DNA of 12,999 bases from an uncultured Oscillospiraceae bacterium (GCA_947628265.1 CANQZF010000025.1:1-12999), one strand, 5' to 3'. Shown: positions 1 through 7,026, counted from the stretch's first letter. Numbers and translations are program-made. The notes: a model not told the origin generated them from the letters alone.

Positions 1-1
1 C

Positions 2-349
2 ACCCAGACCCACACCGAGACGGAGGAGGCCGGGACCATCACCACTGCGTCCGGGGAGGTCCTTACCTATTCCAAATACCTCACCATGAAGGCCACAGCC
101 TACACCTTCCCGCCCGGCTCCATCACCTCCAGCGGCGCGCCGGTCCAGGTGGGCATCGTGGCGGCGCTGCCAAAGACCCTGAAGCCCGGAACGCGGGTCT
201 ACATAGTCACCGTTGACGGCAAGTTCACCTACGGCCCCGCCATTGTTGGCGACACCCCGGGCAGCGACATCATCGACCTCTTCTACGACACCTTGGAGGA
301 GTGCTACCAGTTCGGCTCCCGCCAGGCGTATGTATACGTTCTGGATTAA
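2..349 (+). CDS. 3D-domain cell-wall protein, C-terminal part (5' end outside window)
   Basis: The reading frame is open to the left edge, so this is the last 115 codons of a longer protein; the ATG at 86 is internal and should not be taken as the start. The segment from about ATAYTF to the end matches the 3D domain (named for three conserved aspartates, with an MltA-like barrel fold). It has the ATAYT opening, a GTRVYI strand, the GDTPG and IDLFYD aspartate motifs, and a closing YVYVLD strand. The family occurs at the C-terminus of secreted Firmicutes wall-remodelling proteins such as YabE or YocH, often after G5 or LysM domains; those would lie outside the window. The position where the family usually has a VDP aspartate reads AALP, so the first aspartate seems lost. 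A strong terminator follows 15 nt after the stop. Domain call fairly sure; substrate and activity are inferred from the family. Confidence 0.8.
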   Translation, partial: TQTHTETEEAGTITTASGEVLTYSKYLTMKATAYTFPPGSITSSGAPVQVGIVAALPKTLKPGTRVYIVTVDGKFTYGPAIVGDTPGSDIIDLFYDTLEECYQFGSRQAYVYVLD

Positions 350-364
350 ATGAATAATTTCCGC

Positions 365-402
365 TTTATCCCCCCGGTTCTTCCGGGGGGATAAATTTTT
401 TT
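365..402 (+). terminator. Rho-independent terminator after the 3D-domain gene
   Basis: A perfect 13-bp stem (arms 365-377 and 383-395, with a C6/G6 core) closes a 5-nt loop and is followed by seven T residues at 396-402. It separates the 3D-domain gene from the lipoprotein/ABC operon. Confidence 0.95.
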
Positions 403-454
403 GGGGTTTGCCGGTTGATTTCCAAAATGAGGCTTTTTCGATACATTGCGGGGC

Positions 455-460
455 TATGAT
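455..460 (+). promoter_or_regulatory. Possible -10 element of the lipoprotein/ABC operon
   Basis: TATGAT at 455-460 is the best -10 in the 127-nt spacer between the terminator and the first lipoprotein gene. The -35 position (about 432-437) is only T-rich and does not match the consensus. TTGATT at 415-420 is the only good -35 word, but it has no matching -10 at 16-18 nt. The promoter must lie in this spacer; the exact site is uncertain. Confidence 0.35.
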
Positions 461-471
461 GCGTCCTGTCA

Positions 472-498
472 GCGGCGGGGAGAGATACCTACCGCCGC
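472..498 (+). other. Hairpin in the leader of the lipoprotein/ABC operon
   Basis: Arms GCGGCGG (472-478) and CCGCCGC (492-498) pair perfectly over 7 bp around a 13-nt loop. It lies between the possible -10 and the ribosome binding site at 516-524 and has no T-run, so it is not a terminator. It could be a 5'-UTR stabilising or regulatory stem. I match it to no known riboswitch. Confidence 0.4.
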
Positions 499-529
499 GC
501 GAAAAACCGCGATGTAAGGAGGAGCTTAT

Positions 530-1264
530 GTGAAACGAGCAAAACGATTTTTGGCGGTCCTGGTCCTCTTGTCGCTGTGCCTGGGGCTTTCGTCCTGCGC
601 CCAGGGGGAGGTCAACGGGGACCGGCTCCCCGGCGGACAGGGCGGGCAGGCGTCCGGCGGCACACAGGCACCCACAGACGGCGGCGGGCAAAGCCCCACC
701 GACGGCAGCACGCAAAGCCCTTTAAGCGGCTGGGTCCCGCCGTCGCTGGATAATTGGGACCCCGAGGACCCATACGGCTTTAACTTTTTTGTGGAGATCG
801 AGGGCAGCACCTTTGAGGATACGCGGGTCGATTATCCGCCGGGGACGGTCCTCTATACGGTGACATCCGCGGGGCTCTATGACAGCCTGGCGGACACCGG
901 GATCAGCGAGGAGTCCTACGCCGCCTCGGGAGCGGAAAAATACGACCACTATGTCAAGGTCGATATAACCGTTCAAAATGTGGACATCACCGAAACCGAG
1001 GACTACCTCATCAACAGCTTTGGCCTGACATGCCGGCTTTATCCGTTGAGGGAGGCCGTGTGGTTCAGCCTGGGGGGCGTCGCGGATGACGCGCGCTCGC
1101 ATTATTTCTATTACCATCTCCCGCCCACCGGGGAGTCCATCGATGTCTCGGTGGCCTGGGGGCTCTGGGATTGGGAGCTTTCGGAGCTGCGGGAGGCGGG
1201 CGGCATCTGGCTCACCTACGGCTTGAATATCTGGCAGAAGATGAAGCTGGAGGGACTGCTATGA
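530..1264 (+). CDS. Lipoprotein, first of a tandem paralogous pair
   Basis: A 244-residue exported lipoprotein. The basic, hydrophobic N-terminus ends in lipobox LSSC with lipidated Cys23. Residues 29-66 form a Gly/Thr/Ser/Pro/Gln-rich linker, as expected for a tether across the wall. A compact domain at about 88-244 carries the motifs STFEDTR, TVLYTVTSAGLYDS, YDHYVKVDITVQNVDI and WFSLGG. The alternating beta pattern suggests an immunoglobulin-like or DUF4352/DUF5027-type lipoprotein domain; that family name is recalled and unchecked. The start is GTG at 530: AAGGAGGAG at 516-524 sits 5 nt upstream, and the nearby ATG at 528 runs straight into TGA. The gene opens the operon with two ABC permeases and an ATPase, so a role as extracellular binding or immunity lipoprotein is inferred. 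Specific function not recognised. Confidence 0.85.
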   Translation: MKRAKRFLAVLVLLSLCLGLSSCAQGEVNGDRLPGGQGGQASGGTQAPTDGGGQSPTDGSTQSPLSGWVPPSLDNWDPEDPYGFNFFVEIEGSTFEDTRVDYPPGTVLYTVTSAGLYDSLADTGISEESYAASGAEKYDHYVKVDITVQNVDITETEDYLINSFGLTCRLYPLREAVWFSLGGVADDARSHYFYYHLPPTGESIDVSVAWGLWDWELSELREAGGIWLTYGLNIWQKMKLEGLL

Positions 1265-1986
1265 GAAAAAGACGTGTACTTATCCCATTTGTTTCCCTGG
1301 CGCTGCTCTTTTCCATCGCGTCCTGCGCCCAGGGGGAGGTCAACAGGGACCGCCTCCCCGGCGGCGTTTCGAACGGGCCCGTGCCCAGCGGCGACGCGCA
1401 AGTCCCCGGCGGCGGCACACAAGTCACCGACGGAGTCCCACAAGATCCCGCCGGAGGCGCGACGGAATACTTCCTCCCTCCTCCTGAATTTGACCAATAC
1501 GCCGATGTGGAGAACAGCACTTTCGAGGACACGAGAGCCTTTGCGGGAGGGGGAACGGTCCTCTTTACGGTTTCTTCCGCGAAGCTCTACGACAGTCCGG
1601 AGGAGGCCGGGATCGGCGATGGATCCTGCGCCGTTTCAGATATGAGCAAATACGATCACTATATCAAAATCGACGTGACCGTTAAAAATGTGGATGTGTC
1701 CGACCTTGGGGAGATATACGGCGCCAACAACTTTAAACTCAGGGGACACGTGTATTTTGAGTATGTGGACCCCGTGTGGTTCAACCTGGGAGGCCAGGCG
1801 GACGACGAGGCGCGGGCTTATTTCCATTACCGTCTCCCGCCCGCCGGTGAGACCATGGAGATCTCCCTGGTTTTTGGCTTGTCGGACAGCGACCTCGCGG
1901 CGTTTCGCGCAAGCGACGGCATATGGCTTACCTACGACGTTAACGTATTCCATCTGCAGAGGATGAAGCTGGAGGGACTCATATGA
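1261..1986 (+). CDS. Lipoprotein, second of a tandem paralogous pair
   Basis: A 241-residue paralogue of the preceding protein: lipobox IASC with Cys22, then the same AQGEVN-DRLPGG tract, a Gly/Pro/Thr-rich linker, and the matching motifs NSTFEDTR, TVLFTVSSAKLYDS, YDHYIKIDVTVKNVDV and WFNLGG. Both proteins end in MKLEGL plus one residue. An upstream in-frame start at 1171 exists, but ATG 1261 is preferred: it gives a proper signal peptide, overlaps the previous stop by 4 nt (ATGA), and has GGAGGG at 1249-1254 with a 6-nt spacer. The 5' and 3' ends are nearly identical in DNA to the first copy while the middle has diverged, which points to tandem duplication. Likely a surface partner of the ABC system encoded downstream; ligand unknown. 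Confidence 0.85.
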   Translation: MRKRRVLIPFVSLALLFSIASCAQGEVNRDRLPGGVSNGPVPSGDAQVPGGGTQVTDGVPQDPAGGATEYFLPPPEFDQYADVENSTFEDTRAFAGGGTVLFTVSSAKLYDSPEEAGIGDGSCAVSDMSKYDHYIKIDVTVKNVDVSDLGEIYGANNFKLRGHVYFEYVDPVWFNLGGQADDEARAYFHYRLPPAGETMEISLVFGLSDSDLAAFRASDGIWLTYDVNVFHLQRMKLEGLI

Positions 1987-2840
1987 GTAGACTTTTAAAA
2001 ACCGAGATCAAAAAGGCGTTCCGAAGCCCATGGTTTCTATCGGCGGTGCTCATCGGCCTTGCCTGCGCGCTCTGGGAGTTCCGGGACGTCGCCACGGCCT
2101 TCTATAGACCGGGCGGCTGGTATTTTGGCTACAGGCGGTGCATGGAGAACGGCGTCCTCTGGCCGGACCCGGAGCAGACGACGCTGTACAACAGCTGGAT
2201 CGGTATGTCCTACTCCACCGCCCACGAGGTCTTTTACAGGATCTTTCCGCTCCTGGCGCTCCTGCCCTGCGGCCACAGCCTGTCGGAGGAGATAAACGGC
2301 GGCTATATGAAAGCGGTGGTCCCCCTGGTGGGGCGGAGGAAGTACTTCTTATCCAAGCTCTTATCGGCCTTCCTGGCCGGCGGGGCGGCGGTAAGTATCC
2401 CACTTCTAATGAGCCTCGCCCTCACCGCCACCGTCGTCCCGGGCCTCAAGCCCCTGCCGTATGTGGGCTACGACGCCATAAGCTCCGGGGACGTTTTTTC
2501 CGCCTGTTATTATACCCGGCCGCTTCTCTATTCCCTTTTGTTTATCGGCGTGGACTTCGTCTTCGGGGGCCTTTTCGCGTGTCTGGCGCTGCCCGTGGCC
2601 CTCAGGAGCGAAAAGCGGGTGGCCGCACTGGCGGCGCCGTACATATTCCTTCTGCTGGCGGACGCGGCCAGGGGGTTCCTCTACAACTTGAGCTACCTGG
2701 AGATCTCGCCCATCAGCCTCCTCAGCGCCTCCCGGTCCGGCGCGTCGAGGCTCTGGGTATACGGCGCGTGGCTGGCGGTACTGGTTATCGCCGACCTGGC
2801 GCTGGGGCTTTGGAAAGGGGAGAAGAGAGACATTGTATAA
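1983..2840 (+). CDS. ABC-2-type transporter permease (first subunit)
   Basis: A 285-residue integral membrane protein with about six hydrophobic segments near residues 15-32, 86-98, 125-152, 181-205, 212-228 and 257-275. The layout matches ABC-2 permeases of the BcrB/LanE/LanG type: a first helix after a short basic tail (TEIKKAFRSP), a large outer loop of about 50 residues, and a cytoplasmic EEINGGYMKAVV stretch resembling the coupling segment seen as E-x-x-x-G in this family. Start ATG 1983 overlaps the previous stop by 4 nt and uses GGAGGG at 1971-1976. It should pair with the next gene's product to form the membrane channel driven by the ATPase at 3697. Sequence divergence prevents assigning a substrate. 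Confidence 0.8.
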   Translation: MSRLLKTEIKKAFRSPWFLSAVLIGLACALWEFRDVATAFYRPGGWYFGYRRCMENGVLWPDPEQTTLYNSWIGMSYSTAHEVFYRIFPLLALLPCGHSLSEEINGGYMKAVVPLVGRRKYFLSKLLSAFLAGGAAVSIPLLMSLALTATVVPGLKPLPYVGYDAISSGDVFSACYYTRPLLYSLLFIGVDFVFGGLFACLALPVALRSEKRVAALAAPYIFLLLADAARGFLYNLSYLEISPISLLSASRSGASRLWVYGAWLAVLVIADLALGLWKGEKRDIV

Positions 2841-3687
2841 GGTCATTCGATACGATCTGCGCTACGGCGTCCTGGAGGGGCGGCGAAAGCTCCTTCTGGC
2901 CGTGGCCATGGCGGGCCTGGCGCTGGCCGACTTCTACTTTGACTTTGTGGCCCTGTCCCTGGCCTTCACGGGGGAGATCTGGGGCTTCGGAAAGCTGGAC
3001 CTATCCCTGGGGGACGTGATCCTACTTGGGATGGGCGGAAATTTCGGGCGCACGGGCAGCGGGCCCTTAAGCTCCTTTGTTTTCCCCACCCTCTGGTATC
3101 TCTCCGTCCTCTTCCCGTGCTGCATGACGCTGACCCTGGCCTCCGACGACATAAGCGCCGGCGGGGTGCAGATCATGTCCCGGCTCCGGGGGCGGGGCCG
3201 GTGGTGGCTCTCCAAATGCGTCCTGTGCGCTGCGCTGGTGGCGCTCTATTACGCGGTGCTCTACGCCATTTTGTGGCTCGGGAGCGTTCTGATGGGCTTT
3301 AAAAGCTCTGTGGTGCCCAACGAGGCCGTCTTCGCCACCTGCTTTGGCGGCGTGAAATTTGTAGCCTCCGAGACCACCCCCGCCGCCCTCCTCGCGGGCC
3401 TCATTGTCCAACCGATCCTGGTGACTGTGGCGCTGTGCCTCACCGAGATGGCCATGACGCTCTTTGTAAAGCCCATCTACGCCCTCATCGCCGTGGCGGC
3501 GTATCTGGCGGCGGGGACGCTGGTGCTTTCCCCGGCCTTCCTGGGGAACTTCGCCATGCCGCTGAGGTCTAAGGCCATCGGGGTCTTCAACTTTGATTTT
3601 CTCACCTGCCTTGCGCTGTGCGCGGCCCTGTCGCTTATCGCCGTGCTCATTGGCCGGTGGAAGATCGCGAAAACGGATATTATTTAG
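2833..3687 (+). CDS. ABC-2-type transporter permease (second subunit)
   Basis: A 284-residue membrane protein of the same size and topology as the preceding permease, with hydrophobic segments near 19-36, 83-103, 128-150, 183-211, 214-233 and 256-274. The segment SDDISAGGVQIMSRLRGRGRWWLSK corresponds in position to the EEINGGYMKAVV stretch of its partner and would face the ATPase. Both proteins begin with a KxEI/KVIRYDLR-type basic amphipathic tail, suggesting a diverged heterodimeric pair. It starts at TTG 2833, overlapping the upstream stop by 8 nt, with a purine-rich GGGGAGAAGAGAG tract before it; no ATG fits. The rare start and coupled overlap may set its synthesis relative to the first permease. 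Confidence 0.8.
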   Translation: MYKVIRYDLRYGVLEGRRKLLLAVAMAGLALADFYFDFVALSLAFTGEIWGFGKLDLSLGDVILLGMGGNFGRTGSGPLSSFVFPTLWYLSVLFPCCMTLTLASDDISAGGVQIMSRLRGRGRWWLSKCVLCAALVALYYAVLYAILWLGSVLMGFKSSVVPNEAVFATCFGGVKFVASETTPAALLAGLIVQPILVTVALCLTEMAMTLFVKPIYALIAVAAYLAAGTLVLSPAFLGNFAMPLRSKAIGVFNFDFLTCLALCAALSLIAVLIGRWKIAKTDII

Positions 3688-3696
3688 GTGAACGAT

Positions 3697-4371
3697 ATGG
3701 AAATACTTTTGGAAAACGTGACAAAAACCTTTGGAAATACCAACGTTATCGAGGACGTGTCCATGACCATGCGCTCCGGGCGGGTCTACGGCCTTCAGGG
3801 CATCAACGGCTGCGGCAAGACCATGCTCATGCGCCTTATCTCCGGGCTCATCCACCCCACCTCCGGGCGCGTGCTGGTGGACGGCAAGGCCCTCGCGGGG
3901 GAAAACAGCTTCCCGGAGAGCATGGGTCTGCTCATCGAAAACCCCTCCTTCCTCAAAAGCTACTCAGGTCGCAAAAATCTGGAGATGCTGGCCTCCATCC
4001 GGGGCAGGATCGACAAGACCGGCGTGCAAAACGCCCTGGAGCGGGTGGAGCTTGCGGACAACGCGGACAAGAAGTACGGCAAATACTCCCTGGGGATGCG
4101 GCAGAAGCTGGGCATCGCCTGCGCCGTCATGGAGCGGCCCGACCTCATCTTGCTGGACGAGCCCTTCATCTCCCTGGACGAGGCGGCGGTGGAGCGCACA
4201 GCGCGAATCATCCGGGAGGAGCGCCAGCGCGGCGCGCTCATCGTCCTATCCTGCCACGACTACGATCTGCTGACCGGCTGCTCCGACGAAATTTTCAAGA
4301 TCGTGGGCGGTAAATTGGCCCACCGGCTTATCCGGGACGGGGAGGGCAAGTTCAAGGAGGCGGAGCTGTGA
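3697..4371 (+). CDS. ABC transporter ATP-binding protein (BcrA/LanF-like)
   Basis: Cytoplasmic ATPase of 224 residues. Walker A GINGCGKT is at 35-42, signature SLGMRQK at 131-137, Walker B LILLDEPF at 150-157 with D-loop SLDE following, and the H-loop histidine is His187 (SCHDYD). The Q-loop position reads LIENPSF, the Ile-Glu-x-Pro form typical of BcrA-type drug or bacteriocin exporters. A GTG at 3688 directly abuts the upstream stop and would add three residues, but has no ribosome binding site. ATG 3697 has AGGTG at 3686-3690 with a 6-nt spacer and gives the usual MEILLENV start, so I prefer it. All nucleotide-binding motifs are intact, so the protein should be active. It should energise the two permeases encoded just upstream. 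Confidence 0.92.
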   Translation: MEILLENVTKTFGNTNVIEDVSMTMRSGRVYGLQGINGCGKTMLMRLISGLIHPTSGRVLVDGKALAGENSFPESMGLLIENPSFLKSYSGRKNLEMLASIRGRIDKTGVQNALERVELADNADKKYGKYSLGMRQKLGIACAVMERPDLILLDEPFISLDEAAVERTARIIREERQRGALIVLSCHDYDLLTGCSDEIFKIVGGKLAHRLIRDGEGKFKEAEL

Positions 4372-5033
4372 AAAAGGCGCTGAAAGCGGGCCTCATCCTG
4401 GCCCTCGTGGCCCTCGCGGCCCTCTGGGGATGGCGGGTGTACGCCGTCAACCACGACCCGGTGGTGGAGTACGCCCGCCGCAAGACCGTGGAGGTGGCGC
4501 CGGGGGAGACGGCGGACCTTGTGGCCGGGGAATTTCTCTCCGGGTGGCTGGACCTGACGGGCTACCACGTAAAAGTCACCGGCGCGAGGCTCATGAACAC
4601 CTTAGACCTCCTTCGGGAGCACGGCTATGACGAGAGCTTCTTTAAGACCCAGGGCGTCAACCCCGATTATACCCTCGTTCTCCTGGTGGACGCGGTCTTC
4701 TGGTACGACGGGGAGGGGGACCCCCAGGATAATCCCGTCATCCTCTCGAATTTCAAGGTGGTGGGGGACAACTGGAACGCCTGGTTCAGCTGCGAGCTGG
4801 ACGGTCTGGGGTTTTTGAACCCGGAGCTGGAGGGCAACTCCGTTTTCGCCATCGTCAGCGGCAAGGAGCTCTCCCTCACCCTCCCGTTCCTCTTAAACGC
4901 CGACCAGGGCGGCTTCATGGGCGCCTCCATGAGCGGCCTCACGCCGGAGTCTGTCCGCAGTTCCTCCCCGCGCCTCTTGCTGGCGGAATACCCCACTCAA
5001 ATTTACGCGTATCTCCCGGAGATCGCCATATGA
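4368..5033 (+). CDS. Membrane-anchored extracellular protein of the ABC operon
   Basis: A 221-residue protein not recognised by family. A short basic start and one hydrophobic helix (about 6-24) are followed by an outside domain rich in predicted beta strands, with motifs VEVAPGETADL, YTLVLLVDAVFWYDGEGD and NWNAWFSCELDG. No lipobox cysteine follows the helix, so it is either an uncleaved N-terminal anchor or a plain signal peptide. GTG 4368 overlaps the ATPase stop by 4 nt, with AAGGAGG at 4354-4360 and a 7-nt spacer. It is the last gene of the operon; a terminator starts 8 nt after its stop. Position and topology suggest an extracytoplasmic accessory of the transporter, like the lipoproteins at the 5' end. 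Substrate binding or self-protection are guesses only. Confidence 0.75.
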   Translation: MKKALKAGLILALVALAALWGWRVYAVNHDPVVEYARRKTVEVAPGETADLVAGEFLSGWLDLTGYHVKVTGARLMNTLDLLREHGYDESFFKTQGVNPDYTLVLLVDAVFWYDGEGDPQDNPVILSNFKVVGDNWNAWFSCELDGLGFLNPELEGNSVFAIVSGKELSLTLPFLLNADQGGFMGASMSGLTPESVRSSSPRLLLAEYPTQIYAYLPEIAI

Positions 5034-5040
5034 TCTCATG

Positions 5041-5067
5041 CCCCCCGGACCGACCGGGGGGATTTTT
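5041..5067 (+). terminator. Rho-independent terminator of the lipoprotein/ABC operon
   Basis: Arms CCCCCCGG (5041-5048) and CCGGGGGG (5054-5061) form a perfect 8-bp stem around a 5-nt loop, followed by A and five T residues (5063-5067). Its core sequence is the same as in the terminator at 365-402, so the operon is bracketed by two like terminators. Confidence 0.92.
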
Positions 5068-5078
5068 GTAAAAACGCA

Positions 5079-5106
5079 TTGAAATAATTTTCTTTAGTGG
5101 TATACT
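5079..5106 (+). promoter_or_regulatory. SigA-type promoter of the acyltransferase/hydrolase unit
   Basis: TTGAAA at 5079-5084 and TATACT at 5101-5106 with a 16-nt spacer, in an AT-rich stretch just after the terminator and 36 nt before the acyltransferase start. Confidence 0.75.
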
Positions 5107-5142
5107 TTATCTCAATGACAGCATTATGAAAGAGGTGAGCCT

Positions 5143-6264
5143 ATGGCGGGCAAGGAAAGAAATTCCTCCGTGGAGCTTTTGAAGCTCATCGCCATCGTCT
5201 TTATCGTCCTCCACCACGCCATGCCGACGGCGTCGGCCTACTCCATGGAGTTTACTGCCCACTATATTGACCCCAACCAGTGCGTAACGGACATCCAGCG
5301 CCTTATCATGCTCCTTTTGCGCTACCCCGGACAGGTGGGGAATCTCATCTTCCTCACCGCCTCGGCCTGGTTTTTGCTGGACAACGACCGGGTGGACCCC
5401 AAAAAGGCGATTAGGCTGGTGGCGGACACCTTCACGGTATCCGTGCTCTTTTTGGGCGCCTTTTTGCTTGCGGGGTATAGGTTCTCCCTCGGGGAGACGG
5501 CGATGCAGTTTATCCCCGTCTGGGCCCACGCCAACTGGTATGTCACCTGTTATCTCCTGCTCTACCTCATCCATCCCATGCTCAACGCGGCGGTGAGGGC
5601 CATTTCCCGCCGGAGCCTTCTGGTGACGGTGCTGACGGCGGCGGTCATCTATTCCGGCCTTCAGGTGCTCCGTCCCGCCAGCTACTATTACTCGAACCTC
5701 GTGGGCTTTGCGTGCGTCTATCTCATGACGGCCTATATGAAGCTCTATATGCCCCGGGCCCGGGCGTCACTTAAATTCAACGTGACGGCGCTCCTTATCG
5801 GCATCGGGGGCCTTGCCGCCATGGTGCTGGGGACCAACTTCCTGGGGCTGAAGATCGGCTGGTTCTCCGACAAGCTCACCCGCTGGAACGTCTTTATGAA
5901 CCCCTTCATGATCGTCATTGCCCTTGCGAGCCTCAATCTTGCCATGCGCAGGAGCTTTGTGAACAAAAAGATCAACTACCTGGCGGGGCTCTCCCTGCTC
6001 ATCTACATCATCCACGCCAACCGCCTTGTTCACGACCACTTGAAGGGGGACATTTTCAAGTACATCTACCTCCATTTCGGCTACGGGCACATTTTGGGGT
6101 GGTATCTCCTCTTCGCCCTGGCGCTTTTGGCGGGGGGCCTCGTTCTGGCCGTCGTTTATAAGTACACCGTCCGGAAGCTGGTCTACAAGCTCATCGACCT
6201 TGTGTACCCCCGGCTCCGCGCCCTGTGCGCCAAGGCCGTGGACAAGCTGGAAAGGGTGGGCTGA
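5143..6264 (+). CDS. Membrane acyltransferase, AT3 family (Acyl_transf_3)
   Basis: A 373-residue polytopic membrane protein with about ten hydrophobic segments. The N-terminal motif ELLKLIAIVFIVLHH (residues 11-25) is the AT3 signature, with Lys14 where many relatives have Arg and the expected histidines at 24-25. NWYVTCYLLLYLIHPML in the middle and LAGLSLLIYIIHANRLV near 281-297 are further family features. Such enzymes transfer acetyl or other acyl groups from cytoplasmic donors to surface polysaccharide, peptidoglycan or lipids. No SGNH esterase domain is fused, unlike OatA. Start ATG 5143 follows AGAGGTGAG. The hydrolase gene follows only 3 nt after the stop, so the two are co-transcribed. 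The acceptor cannot be read from the sequence. Confidence 0.88.
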   Translation: MAGKERNSSVELLKLIAIVFIVLHHAMPTASAYSMEFTAHYIDPNQCVTDIQRLIMLLLRYPGQVGNLIFLTASAWFLLDNDRVDPKKAIRLVADTFTVSVLFLGAFLLAGYRFSLGETAMQFIPVWAHANWYVTCYLLLYLIHPMLNAAVRAISRRSLLVTVLTAAVIYSGLQVLRPASYYYSNLVGFACVYLMTAYMKLYMPRARASLKFNVTALLIGIGGLAAMVLGTNFLGLKIGWFSDKLTRWNVFMNPFMIVIALASLNLAMRRSFVNKKINYLAGLSLLIYIIHANRLVHDHLKGDIFKYIYLHFGYGHILGWYLLFALALLAGGLVLAVVYKYTVRKLVYKLIDLVYPRLRALCAKAVDKLERVG

Positions 6265-6267
6265 GCC

Positions 6268-7017
6268 GTGACCCATACCGTCTCCTACACCGATAGGGAG
6301 GGGAGGGCCGTCACCCTCTTCGGGGAGCTCCAATTTCCCGCCGCCGGGGGAAAGCGCCCCGCCGTCATCCTCTGCCACGGCTTCAACGGCCACTATACCG
6401 ACTTCCCCCTGGAGTGCCGGGAGCTGACCTCACGGGGCTTTGTCACCTACGCCTTCGACTTTTGCGGGGCCCAGGCCGGGGGCAGGAGCGCCGGCAGGGG
6501 AGCGGGGGCGTATACGCCCTTCACCATGTCGGAGGACCTCCGGGCCGTCCTTGAACATATACGGGGCCTGGAGCGCGTGGATGAAGATCGCGTCTTCCTT
6601 TTCGGCGGCAGCCAGGGCGGCCTCGTCACCGGCCTCACCGCGTGCCGGGAGGACGTCCGGGACAAAATAGCGGCTATCGCCATGTATTTTCCGGCCATGA
6701 ACATCCCCGACGACTGGCGTAAAGCCCCCGTACGGGAGACGGCGCTGATGGGCTACAGCGTCGGGGAGGCGTACATCCGCTCCGTCCGGGACCTGGACCC
6801 CTACGGCGTTATTGGCGGGTTTGAAGGGGACGTGTGCATCCTTTGGGGCGACCGGGACCCCATCGTGCGGAAGGAGACCATCGATAAAACCGTAAACGCC
6901 TACGGCCCGGAGAGGGTGGAGCTCACCGTCCTTCCAGGCGCGGGCCACGGCTTTGCGGGGGAGGCGCTGGACGCGGCGGTCCGGACCCTCTGCGCCTTTT
7001 ATGAGGCGCGGGTTTGA
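6268..7017 (+). CDS. Alpha/beta hydrolase (esterase/acyl-hydrolase, S9/cinnamoyl-esterase-like)
   Basis: A cytosolic alpha/beta-hydrolase fold protein of 249 residues with no signal peptide. The oxyanion-hole motif HGFNGH is at 37-42, the nucleophile elbow GGSQGG at 113-118 with Ser115, the acid is probably Asp197 in GDRDPIV, and the base is His227 in GAGHGF, so the triad is complete. The short-chain esterase/peptidase-S9-like layout (FDFCGAQAGGRS after strand 4) resembles cinnamoyl or feruloyl esterases of gut Firmicutes, but many substrates are possible. Start is GTG 6268; the only nearby ribosome-binding tract is a weak GGGTGG inside the end of the acyltransferase gene. Placement behind an acyltransferase suggests a removing or editing counterpart, although the acyltransferase probably delivers acyl groups outside the cell and this enzyme looks cytosolic. 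Confidence 0.85.
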   Translation: MTHTVSYTDREGRAVTLFGELQFPAAGGKRPAVILCHGFNGHYTDFPLECRELTSRGFVTYAFDFCGAQAGGRSAGRGAGAYTPFTMSEDLRAVLEHIRGLERVDEDRVFLFGGSQGGLVTGLTACREDVRDKIAAIAMYFPAMNIPDDWRKAPVRETALMGYSVGEAYIRSVRDLDPYGVIGGFEGDVCILWGDRDPIVRKETIDKTVNAYGPERVELTVLPGAGHGFAGEALDAAVRTLCAFYEARV

Positions 7018-7026
7018 GATTTCAGG

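Noticed and set aside
2138..3019. 293-codon + strand frame across the two permease genes
   Set aside because: Out of frame with two membrane proteins linked by an 8-nt overlap; Arg/Gly-rich composition and no ribosome binding site.
3067..3855. 262-codon - strand open frame across the second permease and ATPase genes
   Set aside because: It is antisense to two genes of a coupled operon, highly charged and His/Gly-rich, with no recognisable domain.
3618..4313. 231-codon + strand frame over the ATPase gene
   Set aside because: The ATPase frame has all nucleotide-binding motifs; this one is Arg/His/Ala-rich without a domain.
530..5033. Complete lantibiotic biosynthesis locus
   Set aside because: No precursor peptide, LanB/C/M enzyme or peptidase is present; only immunity-like or export-like parts are seen.
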